DNA from: Mycobacterium ahvazicum
Lineage (GTDB): Bacteria > Actinomycetota > Actinomycetes > Mycobacteriales > Mycobacteriaceae
NCBI RefSeq assembly: GCF_900176255.2
Contig: NZ_FXEG02000003.1
Location: 868,001 to 932,000, forward strand
DNA length: 64,000 nt
Direction of reading: 5' to 3'
The position numbers and the translations under genes are program-made. Positions 40,908 to 50,295 of the stretch are shown one piece after another. Under the pieces are notes generated by a model. The model worked only from the letters and a program-made list of their open reading frames with translations, ran no database searches and had not been told where the DNA came from. How positions within the stretch are numbered: position 1 is the first letter of the stretch; every line of letters starts with the position of its first letter.

Positions 40908-41548
40908 TGGCCGTCCCGCGCCCACGCCGGTTCGATGAAGATGCCGTCGGCCTGCACGGTCACCCCTTTCGCATCCGAAATAGTGCCCTTTGCAAAGACT
41001 TTGACGCCCTGGGCGCGGTCGATCCAGGCATCGCAACGCAGCGGGCCCAACGGGGTGCCGCGCAGGTACTTCACGCTGATAGTTCCGGTGAAACGCGCCT
41101 TGGACAATCCGTCGCTGGCCGCCTCGCCGAGCATGTGGTCGAGCACCAGTGCGCTGACGCCACCGTGCACCAGACCGGGCGGGCCCTCGTAGGCGGTTCC
41201 CAGCACGAACTCGCTGTGGCAGCGCCCGTCTCCGTCGTGTTGGACGACCACCGGCGGCGCGATCGGGTTGCACGCACCGACGACGGCGTTGCCCAACGGC
41301 AGCGGACGGCCATCCACCCGAAAGTTGACGCCGACCGGCCGGGTCCGTTCGCGCAGCAACCGGGTCACAGCCTCGATCTCGTTGCGCGCCTTGGCGACGA
41401 CGTCGGCGTCGGCCTCGGTGCGGATGGTGGCGTCGATGAGCTCACGAACCGCGTCGGCCAACGGCGCGTAGCGACCCGTCAACCGATCAGCCTCTGCGGT
41501 GCTGAGCACCTCGAACATTGCCTCGAACGCGCCGGCTCCCTGACTCAA
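40904..41548 (-). CDS. PaaI-type hotdog thioesterase family protein
   Basis: 214 residues. The C-terminal half has the hotdog signature [20 protein letters not shown], with the HGG turn and catalytic-type aspartate. The N-terminal half is a helical extension ([22 protein letters not shown]). The TTG at 41548 overlaps the glnE stop as TTGA; an ATG at 41518 is the alternative. The stop overlaps the LLM gene start. It probably hydrolyses an acyl-CoA, but the substrate is not determinable. Confidence 0.82.
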   Translation of the reverse strand: MSQGAGAFEAMFEVLSTAEADRLTGRYAPLADAVRELIDATIRTEADADVVAKARNEIEAVTRLLRERTRPVGVNFRVDGRPLPLGNAVVGACNPIAPPVVVQHDGDGRCHSEFVLGTAYEGPPGLVHGGVSALVLDHMLGEAASDGLSKARFTGTISVKYLRGTPLGPLRCDAWIDRAQGVKVFAKGTISDAKGVTVQADGIFIEPAWARDGQ

Positions 41549-44529
41549 CTCCCGAACACCTTGCGCACCACCGCTTTTGCACGTCGCGTCACCCGCAAAT
41601 AGTTGTCCAAGAACTCACTTCCATCATCGTTGTGCCAGCCCGCCGCGACCGCGACCGCATTGAGCTGACGTCCGGGCCCCGGTAGTTGGTCGGTCGGCTT
41701 GCCCCGCACCAGCACCAGGGCGTTGCGCGCCCGGGTGGCGGTCAGCCACGCCAGCCGCAGCAGCTCCACCTCGTCGGCGGGAACCAGCCCCGTCTCGGCG
41801 ATGACGTCGAGCGATTCCAGCGTCGAGGTGTTGTGCAGTGCCGGGATCTCGTGCGCGTGCTGCAGTTGCAGCAGCTGCACCGTCCATTCGATGTCGGCCA
41901 GTCCCCCGCGGCCCAGCTTGGTGTGCGTCTTGGGGTCGGCGCCGCGCGGCAATCGTTCCGACTCGACACGGGCCTTGATCCGGCGGATCTCGTGCACCGC
42001 CTCGGCGGACACACCGTCAGGTGGATAGCGGGTCTTGTCGGCCATCAGCATGAAGCGCTGGCCCAGATCAGGGTCGCCGGCCACCGCGTGCGCACGCAGC
42101 AGCGCCTGGATCTCCCACGGCTGGGCCCACTGGTCGTAGTAGGCGGTATAGGAGCCCAGGGTCCGGACCAGCGCGCCGCTGCGACCCTCGGGTCGCAGAT
42201 TGGCGTCGACTTCCAGCGGAGGGTCGACGCTGGGCGTCCCCAGCAGCGTGCGAACCTGCTCGGCGATCGGCGTCGCCCACTTGACCGCCGCGGAATCCTC
42301 GACGCCACTGGCCGGTTCGCACACGAACATCACATCGGCGTCGGAGCCGTAACCCAGTTCGGCGCCGCCCAGCCTGCCCATGCCGATAACCGAAATCGTC
42401 GCCGGCGCCTTGCCGTCTTCGGGCATGTTGGCCCGGGTCAGCGCGTCCAGGGCCGCCTGCAGCACGGCCACCCAGACCGACGTGAGCGCCTGGCACACGT
42501 CCCGAACCTCGAGCATGCCGAGCAGGTCGGCCGACCCGATGCGGGCCAGCTCCCGGCGTCGCAGGGTGCGCGCGGCGGCGATGGCGCGTACCGGGTCGTG
42601 GTGCCGGGCCGCGGAGGCGACCAGCGCGCGCGCCACCGCGGCGGGCTCGGTTTCGAGCAGCTTCGGCCCGGCCGGCCCGTCGCCGTAGTCCTGAATCACC
42701 CTCGGCGCGCGCATCAACAGGTCCGGCACGTAGGTGGAAGTGCCCAGTACGTTCATCAGCCGCCTGGCCACCGCGGGCTTGTCGCGCAGCGTGGACAGGT
42801 ACCAGGTCTCCGACGCCAGCGCCTCGGACAGACGGCGGTAGGCCAGCAGTCCGGCGTCGGGATCCGGCGTGTACGACATCCAGTTCAGCAGCCGGGGCAG
42901 CAGCACCGACTGCACCCGGCCGCGCCGGCCGCTTTGGTTCACCAACGCCGACATGTGTTTCAGCGCGGTTTGCGGCCCCTCATAGCCCAGTGCGGCCAGC
43001 TGGCGCTCGGCGGCTTCCGACGTCATGCCGTGCGAGATCTCCAGGCCGGGCGGCCCGATCGACTCCAGCAGCGGCTGGTAGAAGAGCTTGGCGTGCAGCT
43101 GGGACACCCGCACGTTCTGGTGCTTGAGCTCCTCGCGCAGCACGCCGGCCGCGTCGTGGCGGCCGTCCGGGCGGATGTGGGCCGCGCGCGCCAGCCAGCG
43201 CACCGCCTCCTCGTCGTCGGCCTCCGGCAGCAGGTGCGTGCGCTTGAGCCGCTGCAGCTGCAGCCGGTGTTCGAGCAGCCGCAGAAACTCATAGGAGGCG
43301 GTCAGGTTCGCGGCATCCTCGCGGCCGACGTAACCACCCTCGCCCAACGCGGCCAGCGCGTCGACCGTGGAGGCCACGTGCAGGGACTCGTCGCCGCGGC
43401 CGTGCACCAACTGCAGTAGCTGCACGGCGAACTCGACGTCGCGCAGTCCCCCACTGCCGAGCTTGAGCTCGCGAGCGCGGACCTCGGACGGCACCAGCTG
43501 CTCGACGCGCCGGCGCATGGCCTGCACCTCGACCACGAAGTCCTCGCGCTCGCAGGCGATCCAGACCATCGGCATCAACTCGTCGAGGTAACGCTTGCCC
43601 AGTTCGGCATCGCCCACGGCGGCGCGGGCTTTCAGCAGCGCCTGGAACTCCCACGTCTTCGCCCAGCGCTTGTAGTAGGCGACGTGCGATTCGACCGTGC
43701 GGACCAGCTCACCGCTGCGGCCCTCCGGGCGCAGGCCGGCATCGACTTGGAAGCATGCGGTCGACGCGACCCGCATCATTTCGGTGGCCACCCGGGTGGA
43801 CAGCGAGTCGGCCTGCTCGGCGACGAAAATGATGTCGACGTCGCTGACGTAGTTCAGTTCGCGGGCACCGCATTTGCCCATCGCGATCACCGCCAGCCGC
43901 GGCGGCGCCTTGTCGCCGCACACGGTCGCCTCGGCAACCCGCAGCGAGGCCGCCAGCACGGCGTCGGCGGTGTCGGACAGCTGGGCGCCGACCACGGTGA
44001 ACGGCACCACCGGCTCGTCCTCGACCGTCGCCGCCAGGTCGAGTGCCGCCAGCACCAGCAGATGGTCGCGGTACAACGTGGCCAACCGTGGCACTACCGA
44101 GTTCGGCACGGCCAGCGCGTCTTCGACGCACCCGATGAACGCTTCGTGCAGCTCGTCGCGCGTCGGCAGTTTCACCTTGCCCCGCAGCAGCTTCCACGAC
44201 TTCGGGTTTGCGACCAGATGGTCGCCGAGGGCCAGCGACGAGCCCAGCACCGAGAACAGTCGGCCGCGCAAACTGCGCTCGCCGAGCAGTGCGGCGTTGA
44301 GCTCGTCCCATCCGGTGTCGGGGTTCTCCGAGAGCCGAACCAATGCCCGCAACGCGGCGTCTGGATCGGGTGCTCGCGACAACGACCACAACAGGTCGAC
44401 GTGCGCCTTGTCGTCGTGTGCCGTCCAGCCCAGTTGTGCCAGGCGGTCACCGGCGGGTGGATCGACCAAACCGAGCCGCCCGACGCTGGGCAGCCGCGGG
44501 CGCTCGGTCGTGGGTCTGGTCACGACCAA
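41545..44529 (-). CDS. glnE: Glutamine synthetase adenylyltransferase / deadenylase
   Basis: 994 residues, the same length as the M. tuberculosis protein. It adds and removes AMP on GlnA1. Two nucleotidyltransferase domains are visible, with paired aspartates in [15 protein letters not shown] (N-terminal half) and [15 protein letters not shown] (C-terminal half), each followed by LRPEGRSG. It lies between glnA1 and glnA2, but here three extra genes follow on the same strand with overlapping codons, so the adenylyltransferase is cotranscribed with unrelated functions. Confidence 0.97.
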   Translation of the reverse strand: MVVTRPTTERPRLPSVGRLGLVDPPAGDRLAQLGWTAHDDKAHVDLLWSLSRAPDPDAALRALVRLSENPDTGWDELNAALLGERSLRGRLFSVLGSSLALGDHLVANPKSWKLLRGKVKLPTRDELHEAFIGCVEDALAVPNSVVPRLATLYRDHLLVLAALDLAATVEDEPVVPFTVVGAQLSDTADAVLAASLRVAEATVCGDKAPPRLAVIAMGKCGARELNYVSDVDIIFVAEQADSLSTRVATEMMRVASTACFQVDAGLRPEGRSGELVRTVESHVAYYKRWAKTWEFQALLKARAAVGDAELGKRYLDELMPMVWIACEREDFVVEVQAMRRRVEQLVPSEVRARELKLGSGGLRDVEFAVQLLQLVHGRGDESLHVASTVDALAALGEGGYVGREDAANLTASYEFLRLLEHRLQLQRLKRTHLLPEADDEEAVRWLARAAHIRPDGRHDAAGVLREELKHQNVRVSQLHAKLFYQPLLESIGPPGLEISHGMTSEAAERQLAALGYEGPQTALKHMSALVNQSGRRGRVQSVLLPRLLNWMSYTPDPDAGLLAYRRLSEALASETWYLSTLRDKPAVARRLMNVLGTSTYVPDLLMRAPRVIQDYGDGPAGPKLLETEPAAVARALVASAARHHDPVRAIAAARTLRRRELARIGSADLLGMLEVRDVCQALTSVWVAVLQAALDALTRANMPEDGKAPATISVIGMGRLGGAELGYGSDADVMFVCEPASGVEDSAAVKWATPIAEQVRTLLGTPSVDPPLEVDANLRPEGRSGALVRTLGSYTAYYDQWAQPWEIQALLRAHAVAGDPDLGQRFMLMADKTRYPPDGVSAEAVHEIRRIKARVESERLPRGADPKTHTKLGRGGLADIEWTVQLLQLQHAHEIPALHNTSTLESLDVIAETGLVPADEVELLRLAWLTATRARNALVLVRGKPTDQLPGPGRQLNAVAVAAGWHNDDGSEFLDNYLRVTRRAKAVVRKVFGS

Positions 44530-44580
44530 AACGGTAGCGCAAGCTGCCGATCTCTCAGACCAACCGGCGGCCTCTGTGAG

Positions 44581-45921
44581 CTACAGCGACAGGTAGGTGC
44601 TCAGCTCGTAGGGCGTGACGTGACTGCGATAGTTCGCCCACTCCGTGCGCTTGTTGCGCAGGAAGAAGTCAAAGACGTGCTCCCCCAACGTTTCCGCGAC
44701 GAGCTCGGAGGCCTCCATGGCGTGCAATGCGCTGTCGAGGCTGGTGGGCAGCTCGCGGTAGCCCATCGTGCGGCGCTCTTCGGGGGTGAGGTCCCAGACG
44801 TTGTCCTCGGCCTGCGGACCGAGCACGTAGCCCTTCTCCACCCCGCGCAGTCCGGCGGCCAGCAACACGGCGAAGGCCAGATATGGGTTGCACGCCGAGT
44901 CGGGGCTGCGGACTTCGATGCGCCGCGACGACGTCTTGTGCGGGGTGTACATCGGCACCCGTACCAGAGCGGACCGGTTGGCCGCGCCCCAGGACGCCGC
45001 GGTGGGCGCCTCGCCGCCATGCACCAGACGCTTGTAGGAGTTGACCCATTGGTTGGTGACCGCGCTGATCTCCGAGGCGTGCTCGAGAATCCCGGCGATG
45101 AACGACTTGCCCACATCCGAGAGCTGCAGCGGGTCGTCCGGGCTGTGGAAGGCGTTGACGTCGCCCTCGAACAGGCTCATGTGGGTGTGCATGGCCGAGC
45201 CCGGGTGTTCGCCGAACGGCTTGGGCATGAACGACGCCCGCGCGCCATTTTCGATCGCGACTTCTTTAATGACGTAGCGGAACGTCATCACGTTGTCGGC
45301 CATGGACAACGCGTCGGCGAATCGCAGGTCGATCTCCTGCTGGCCGGGCGCACCCTCGTGGTGACTGAACTCCACCGAGATGCCCATGAACTCGAGCGCC
45401 TCGATGGCATGCCGGCGGAAGTTGGACGCGGAATCGTGGATCGCCTGGTCGAAGTAGCCGGCGTTGTCGACCGGCACCGGCGGAGTTCCGTCGTTGGGGC
45501 CGGGCTTCAGCAAGAAGAATTCGATTTCCGGGTGCACGTAGCAGGAGAAACCAAGGTCGTTGGCCTTCTGCAGCTGCCGACGCAGTACGTGGCGCGGATC
45601 GGCCCAGGACGGGGAGCCGTCCGGCATCGTGATGTCGCAGAACATCCGCGCCGAGTGGTGATGGCCGCTGGGCGAGGCCCACGGCAGCACCTGGAAGGTC
45701 GACGGGTCGGGGTTGGCCACGGTGTCGGACTCCGAGACGCGCGAAAACCCTTCGATCGAGGACCCGTCGAAGCCGATGCCTTCCTCGAAAGCCCCCTCCA
45801 GCTCGGCCGGGGCGATGGCGACCGACTTCAGGTAGCCGAGCACGTCCGTGAACCACAACCGGACGAAGCGAATGTCCCGTTCCTCCAGCGTGCGGAGGAC
45901 GAATTCCTTCTGTCGATCCAT
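44581..45921 (-). CDS. glnA2: Glutamine synthetase GlnA2 (non-adenylylated type)
   Basis: 446 residues, start ATG at 45921 (Asp-Arg-Gln-Lys-Glu follows), as in M. tuberculosis GlnA2. Type I core motifs are present (DGSSIEGFSRVSESDT, KPFGEHPGSAMHTHMS, RVPMYTPHKTSSRRIEVR). The segment equivalent to the adenylylation loop reads NVWDLTPEE, with Trp where GlnA1 has Tyr, so GlnE should not modify it. Relatives make D-glutamine or isoglutamine, or act on other amines; the activity here is not fixed by sequence. It lies about 50 bp upstream of glnE, in the same direction. Confidence 0.94.
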   Translation of the reverse strand: MDRQKEFVLRTLEERDIRFVRLWFTDVLGYLKSVAIAPAELEGAFEEGIGFDGSSIEGFSRVSESDTVANPDPSTFQVLPWASPSGHHHSARMFCDITMPDGSPSWADPRHVLRRQLQKANDLGFSCYVHPEIEFFLLKPGPNDGTPPVPVDNAGYFDQAIHDSASNFRRHAIEALEFMGISVEFSHHEGAPGQQEIDLRFADALSMADNVMTFRYVIKEVAIENGARASFMPKPFGEHPGSAMHTHMSLFEGDVNAFHSPDDPLQLSDVGKSFIAGILEHASEISAVTNQWVNSYKRLVHGGEAPTAASWGAANRSALVRVPMYTPHKTSSRRIEVRSPDSACNPYLAFAVLLAAGLRGVEKGYVLGPQAEDNVWDLTPEERRTMGYRELPTSLDSALHAMEASELVAETLGEHVFDFFLRNKRTEWANYRSHVTPYELSTYLSL

Positions 45922-45951
45922 ACGTCGAACAGTAGGCAATTGCTGTTAATT

Positions 45952-45964
45952 CCGTGTTACACGG
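45952..45964. promoter_or_regulatory. Perfect palindrome upstream of glnA2
   Basis: CCGTGT-T-ACACGG lies 31 bp upstream of the glnA2 start. On the minus strand the same place reads GTAAC, six bases, TTAAC, one base off a GlnR box. Whether it is a regulator site or a chance palindrome is open. Confidence 0.35.
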
Positions 45965-46179
45965 GTGCTTAGTGCTCGGCACCGTTGTTACAGCCACCAG
46001 CGCAAACACCCCCATCGGACGCTCCGGCGGACACCACCGCTGCGCGACGCCTGGCGTGTCGCCCGCAACCGGCCGAATTCCGATGATTCCTCAGTGTCGG
46101 CTCAGCCGCGGATCCGTACCGTCGGGCCCCAAGAGCAACACCGGGGCTGGGCGACCCTGCCATGACGCCCAGCAAATCC

Positions 46180-46200
46180 GTAACCGACTGGTGCGGTTAC
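46180..46200. promoter_or_regulatory. Inverted repeat GTAACC-N9-GGTTAC, distal copy
   Basis: Perfect arms, extended to 7 bp as GTAACCG/CGGTTAC. It has the same arms and spacer length as the proximal copy 40 bp downstream. The arms are typical of a dimeric regulator site; the regulator is unknown. Confidence 0.55.
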
Positions 46201-46219
46201 CGTTGTTCGTCCGAAATAC

Positions 46220-46240
46220 GTAACCTGTTAAAGTGGTTAC
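46220..46240. promoter_or_regulatory. Inverted repeat GTAACC-N9-GGTTAC, proximal copy
   Basis: Perfect 6-bp arms with a 9-base AT-rich spacer (TGTTAAAGT). It ends 34 bp before the GTG of the secreted micro-protein gene, so it would overlap or flank its promoter. The start-to-start distance to the distal copy is exactly 40 bp, close to four helical turns. Confidence 0.55.
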
Positions 46241-46274
46241 ACGCCGTAAGAGGCATCAGCAGGAGGTACTGAAC

Positions 46275-46466
46275 GTGATCACCAAACTTCTCGCCGTCAC
46301 CGCTATCGGTCTCGGAGTCGCTCTCGGACCAGGCCCGAGCCAGGCGCTCGTGGCGGACCCCGCGTTCAACGACCTCAGCTGCACCTGCCAGACGCCGCCG
46401 CCCGCGCCGGGTCAGACGACCGAGGACCGGATCAATCAAGGCCTGCAAGACGCGCTCAACAGGTGA
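46275..46466 (+). CDS. Secreted micro-protein with CxC motif, copy 1
   Basis: 63 residues from GTG at 46275, with an AGGAGG site at 46261-46266. The signal peptide (ITKLLAVTAIGLGVALGPG) ends near SQALVADP. The mature part is only about 37 residues: DPAFNDLSCTCQTPPPAPGQ, then INQGLQDALNR. The paralogue at 46655 has the same frame of residues. The CTC motif could bind metal or form a dimer disulfide. No characterised family is recognised. Preceded by the two GTAACC-N9-GGTTAC repeats. Confidence 0.75.
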   Translation: MITKLLAVTAIGLGVALGPGPSQALVADPAFNDLSCTCQTPPPAPGQTTEDRINQGLQDALNR

Positions 46467-46602
46467 GGCCGCGGACAGGCTATTGGTCGTCGCGCCGGAA
46501 ACGCCACTGATTTATCTGAATTCCGGCGGTGCGGCGAATTCGTATGAATCCGGCCTGCGCCCGGCAGTGTCGCTTGTCCGCCGCCTTTGCGGCTGTCACC
46601 TT

Positions 46603-46624
46603 GGCTAGTCAGGGGCTAATCAGG
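46603..46624. repeat. Tandem 11-bp direct repeat upstream of micro-protein copy 2
   Basis: GGCTAGTCAGG is directly followed by GGCTAATCAGG (one mismatch), ending 30 bp before the ATG of the second micro-protein. It may be an activator site or a local duplication. Confidence 0.4.
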
Positions 46625-46654
46625 GCAGCTACGCCCCCAGCAGAGAGGCTAGGA

Positions 46655-46840
46655 ATGATCAGCAAAGTAGTGGCGGGTTTCGCCCTCGTTCTCGGCACCG
46701 CCGTCGGGCTGGCAGCGCCTGCTGCCGCCGACCCCGCGTTCAATCAGCTCCAATGCAGCTGCCAAGCGCCCACCCCTGACCGCAGCCCGTTTGCCGAAGA
46801 GCACATCAACCGCGGGCTTCAGGACGCTCAGGGTCGCTGA
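46655..46840 (+). CDS. Secreted micro-protein with CxC motif, copy 2
   Basis: 61 residues from ATG at 46655. Signal peptide SKVVAGFALVLGTAVGLAAPAAA, then DPAFNQLQCSCQAPTPDR and INRGLQDAQGR. Aligned with copy 1, the residues DPAFN-L-C-C-P and IN-GLQDA-R are kept while the signal peptides and the codons differ, so this is an old duplication under protein-level constraint. It is 188 bp behind copy 1 with its own repeat-bearing upstream region, and converges on the Rv2223c-type gene. Confidence 0.75.
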   Translation: MISKVVAGFALVLGTAVGLAAPAAADPAFNQLQCSCQAPTPDRSPFAEEHINRGLQDAQGR

Positions 46841-46853
46841 TCGGTAGATCGGC

Positions 46854-48404
46854 TCAGGGTTGGCAATGCAATGCCGGCGGCGGTGTGCCCGTTACGAAAT
46901 AGCGCATCACGGTGCCGTCCACACATTGGTTTCCGCCGAAGACCGCGGTGTGCTGCGTCCCGTCGAAGGTGATCAGCGGCGCACCTAGCTGGCGGGCCAA
47001 GCTCACGCCCGCCTGATACGGGGTGGCCGGATCGTGCGTGGTGGAGACCACGACGACCTTGCCGAGCGGCATCGCCGGGGCGGGATGCGGTGCGGACGAC
47101 GCGGGCACCGGCCACAGGCCGCACAGGTCGCGCGGGGCGTTGCCGGTGAACTGCCCGTAGCTGAGGAACGGCGCGGCCTGGCGGATCTGCTGATCGGCGG
47201 CTACCCAGGTGGCGGGATCCGTCGGCGCCGGCGCATCGACACACCGGATGGCGTTGAACGCGTCCTGGTCGTTGTCGTAGTGCCCCTGCTTGTCGCGGCC
47301 CTGGTAGTCGTCAGCGAGCAGCAGCAGGTCGCCCGCGTCGCTGCCGCGCTGCAACCCGAGCAGGCCGCTGGTCAGGTACTTCCAATGCTGCGGGGTGTAA
47401 AGCGCGTTGATCGTCCCGGTGGTCGCGTCGGCATAGCTCAAGCCGCGCGGGTCCGACGTGCGTCCCGGCTTGGCGACGAGCGGGTCGATCAGTGCGTGGT
47501 AGCGGTTGACGAACTGGGTCGGATCGGTGCCCAGTGGGCATGCCGGTGAGCGCGCGCAATCCGCGGCGTAGTCGTTGAAAGCGGTTTGGAATCCTGCGGT
47601 CTGGCTGATGTTCTCCTGGATCGGGTCGACGGTCGGGTCGATGGCGCCGTCGAGCACCATCGTGCGCACGTGGTCGGCGAAATGCTCGAGGTAGGTGGTG
47701 CCCAGCTCGGTGCCGTAGCTGAAGCCGAGATAGTTGATCTGCTCGTCGCCCAGCGCCTGACGCACCATGTCCATGTCGCGCGCGACGGACGCGGTGCCCG
47801 TGTTGGCCAGGAAGTCCTTGCCCATCCGGCTCACGCATTCCTGCGCCAGTTGCCGGTAGATCTGCTCGATGTGCGCCACGCCCGTCGGGCTGTAATCGAC
47901 CATCGGTTCGGTGCGGTAGGCGTCGAACTCGGCATCGGTGCGGCAGCGCAACGCGGGGGTGGAGTGCCCGACGCCGCGCGGATCGAACCCGACCAGATCG
48001 AAGTGCCGGGTGATGTCGCTGTTCTGCAGATCCGGCGCCATCCCGGCCACCATGTCGACGGCCGACCCGCCGGGTCCGCCCGGATTGACCAACAGCGACC
48101 CAATCCGCTGGCCCGTCGCAGGCACTCGAATCACCGCCAACTTCGCTTGTGCCCCAGTGGGATTGCTGTAATCAATCGGGACCGACACGGTGGTGCACTG
48201 TGCGGTGGGGACCTCGCTGCTGTCGGTGAGAATCTGGCTGCAACTACCCCAGTTCACCGGCGACGCCGCGACCGGCGGCGTCGGGTTCGGGGTCTGGCCG
48301 GCACCGGGCTCCGGTGTTGCGCCGGCCACAGGCAGCGCCGGCTGGACGGCAACCAGGAGACCTAACGACAGCAGCGCCGAACTCAGCGATCTCAGGCGCG
48401 ACAT
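46854..48404 (-). CDS. Secreted alpha/beta hydrolase / peptidase (Rv2223c type)
   Basis: 516 residues with a signal peptide (LSSALLSLGLLVAVQPALPV) and a tripeptidyl-peptidase-like alpha/beta hydrolase fold. The oxyanion region is LLVNPGGPGGSAVDMV, the nucleophile elbow is GFSYGTELG, and the C-terminal catalytic Asp and His lie in VVSTTHDPATPY and FDGTQHTAVF. It is paralogous to the next gene (CaeA/Hip1). ATG at 48404 precedes the signal; an in-frame extension to 48455 is unlikely. Substrate unknown. Confidence 0.9.
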   Translation of the reverse strand: MSRLRSLSSALLSLGLLVAVQPALPVAGATPEPGAGQTPNPTPPVAASPVNWGSCSQILTDSSEVPTAQCTTVSVPIDYSNPTGAQAKLAVIRVPATGQRIGSLLVNPGGPGGSAVDMVAGMAPDLQNSDITRHFDLVGFDPRGVGHSTPALRCRTDAEFDAYRTEPMVDYSPTGVAHIEQIYRQLAQECVSRMGKDFLANTGTASVARDMDMVRQALGDEQINYLGFSYGTELGTTYLEHFADHVRTMVLDGAIDPTVDPIQENISQTAGFQTAFNDYAADCARSPACPLGTDPTQFVNRYHALIDPLVAKPGRTSDPRGLSYADATTGTINALYTPQHWKYLTSGLLGLQRGSDAGDLLLLADDYQGRDKQGHYDNDQDAFNAIRCVDAPAPTDPATWVAADQQIRQAAPFLSYGQFTGNAPRDLCGLWPVPASSAPHPAPAMPLGKVVVVSTTHDPATPYQAGVSLARQLGAPLITFDGTQHTAVFGGNQCVDGTVMRYFVTGTPPPALHCQP

Positions 48405-48507
48405 GGCTGTCAATCGTCGCAGCCTTCGGTACCTGTGACGGCGCGAATCGGTCACGCCTTGGTCTCGGGCCCGGCGCGTCGCGACGGCGAATCAGCTTCG
48501 GGTGCCA

Positions 48508-50064
48508 CTAGCACTTCGCGCCGCTCGGCGGGGTGGTGCCGCCGATCAGATACGCCGTCACATAGTCGTCGACGCAGCTGTCGCCCTGGAACACGACCGT
48601 GTGCTGAGTGCCGTCGAAGGTGAGCAACGAGCCGCGCAGCTGGTTGGCCAGATCTACGCCGGCCTTGTACGGCGTCGCCGGATCGTGCGTGGTTGACACC
48701 ACGACGGTCGGGGCGAGGCCCGGCGCCGACACCGAGTGCGGCTTGCTGGTCGGCGGCACCGGCCAGAACGCGCAGGTGCCCAGCGGCGCATCACCGGTGA
48801 ACTTGCCGTAGCTCATGAACGGGGCGATCTCGCGGGAGCGGCGATCTTCGTCGATTACCTTGGCACGGTCCGTAATTGGCGGCTGGTCGACGCAGTTGAT
48901 CGCGACCCGCGCATCGGTGGCGTCGGAGTAGTGCCCCTTCTGATCGCGGCGCATGTACATGTCGGCCAGGGCCAGCATCGTGTCGCCGTGGTTGTCGGTC
49001 AGCTCCCTGAGGCCGTCGGTCAGGTGATGCCACAGCGTCGGTGAATAGAGCGCCATGATCGTGCCCACGACGGCGTCGCTGTAGCTCAACCCGCGCGGGT
49101 CCTTGGTCGGGATCGGCCTGCCGACGAGTTGATTGTTCGGGTCGACCATCGGGTCGATCAGGCTGTGGTAGACGTCGACGGCCTTGGACGGGTCGGTACC
49201 CAGCGGGCAGGCCGCCTGCTTGGCGCAGTCGGCGGCGTAATTGTTGAAGGCGTCCTGAAATCCCTTGGCCTGACGCAGATCGGCCTCGATCGGGTCGGCG
49301 TTGGGGTCGACGGCGCCGTCGAGGATCATCGCCCGCACTTTTTGCGGGAAGGCCTCGGCGTAGGCGGACCCGATCCGGGTGCCGTACGAGTAGCCCAGGT
49401 AGGTCAGCTTGTCGTCACCGAGGGCCGCGCGGATGGCGTCCAGATCCTTGGCGACGTTGACGGTTCCGACGTTGGCCAGAAAGTCCTTGCCCATCTTGTC
49501 GAGGCAGCGGCCGACGAACTGCTTGGTCTCGTCCTCCATATGCGAGACGCCGGCCGGGCTGTAGTCGACGTTCGGCTCGGTGCGCAACCGGTCGTTGTCG
49601 GCATCGGAGTTACACCAGATCGCAGGACGCGACGACCCCACGCCCCGCGGGTCGAACCCGACCAGGTCGAACCGCTCGCGGACCCGCTTGGGCAACGTCT
49701 GGACGACGCCGAGCGCGGCCTCGATGCCGGATTCGCCGGGGCCGCCGGGGTTGATCACCAGCGAGCCCAGCTTGTCGCCCGTCGCCGGGAAGCGAATCAT
49801 CGCCAGCGTCGCGACGTCGCCGCCCGGTTGGTCGTAGTCGACCGGCACGGCGAGCTTGCCGCACATGGCGCCGCCGGGAAGCTTCACCGATCCGCTGACG
49901 ACCCGGCACGGCGTCCACTCCACGGGCTGCCCCAATTTCGGGCCCGCCATCAGCGGATGTCCGGCGACAACGCGTATGCAGCCCCCCAGCAGCAGCGCCA
50001 CGGCAGCGATCGCTGTCGAGACCACCAGCATGCGCGCGACCGTGTCGCGGCGAGTCAGACTCAT
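48508..50064 (-). CDS. caeA: Lipoprotein serine protease / carboxylesterase CaeA (Hip1)
   Basis: 518 residues. The N-terminal lipoprotein signal ends at LLLGGCIRVV, so it should be anchored outside the membrane. The alpha/beta hydrolase triad is visible: Ser in GYSYGTRIG, with Asp and His in VVSTTHDPATPY and TFDGTQHTVVF. In M. tuberculosis, Hip1 cleaves GroEL2 and dampens host responses (literature recalled). ATG at 50064 (Ser-Leu-Thr-Arg-Arg follows) is the family start. The two paralogues lie in tandem, 103 bp apart. Confidence 0.93.
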   Translation of the reverse strand: MSLTRRDTVARMLVVSTAIAAVALLLGGCIRVVAGHPLMAGPKLGQPVEWTPCRVVSGSVKLPGGAMCGKLAVPVDYDQPGGDVATLAMIRFPATGDKLGSLVINPGGPGESGIEAALGVVQTLPKRVRERFDLVGFDPRGVGSSRPAIWCNSDADNDRLRTEPNVDYSPAGVSHMEDETKQFVGRCLDKMGKDFLANVGTVNVAKDLDAIRAALGDDKLTYLGYSYGTRIGSAYAEAFPQKVRAMILDGAVDPNADPIEADLRQAKGFQDAFNNYAADCAKQAACPLGTDPSKAVDVYHSLIDPMVDPNNQLVGRPIPTKDPRGLSYSDAVVGTIMALYSPTLWHHLTDGLRELTDNHGDTMLALADMYMRRDQKGHYSDATDARVAINCVDQPPITDRAKVIDEDRRSREIAPFMSYGKFTGDAPLGTCAFWPVPPTSKPHSVSAPGLAPTVVVSTTHDPATPYKAGVDLANQLRGSLLTFDGTQHTVVFQGDSCVDDYVTAYLIGGTTPPSGAKC

Positions 50065-50295
50065 GCCAACACATGCTGCCAGAGAGAACCTGAGACTTTC
50101 GTGAGCGGCCGCGGTAGGTCGGCTACCAGTGGTTATTCCGGGCCACCAGGAACTCGCCCGCGCGCGTAATGGCACGTTTCACACTCCCGCGACGGTGCAA
50201 CCGCCCCGAAGAGATGGCAGAATAGCGCACGTCAGACGAACCCGGGGACCTATCACGGCCACGAGGATCGACCCGACCACCATTTAGGGACAATG

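Larger units (their letters stand above)
45922..46274. other. Long divergent intergenic region with several palindromes
   Basis: 353 bp between glnA2 and the first secreted micro-protein, with no convincing gene. It contains a palindrome near glnA2 (45952-45964) and two identical-format inverted repeats near the peptide gene (46180-46200 and 46220-46240), annotated separately. Confidence 0.6.

Noticed and set aside
41686-45972. Long open plus-strand frames over glnE and glnA2
   Set aside because: They lie opposite well-conserved genes and have no domain-like sequence; these are shadow frames.
50065-50295. Possible small RNA or tRNA between caeA and panB
   Set aside because: Only short hairpins such as GGTAG/CTACC are present; no cloverleaf or conserved RNA signature.
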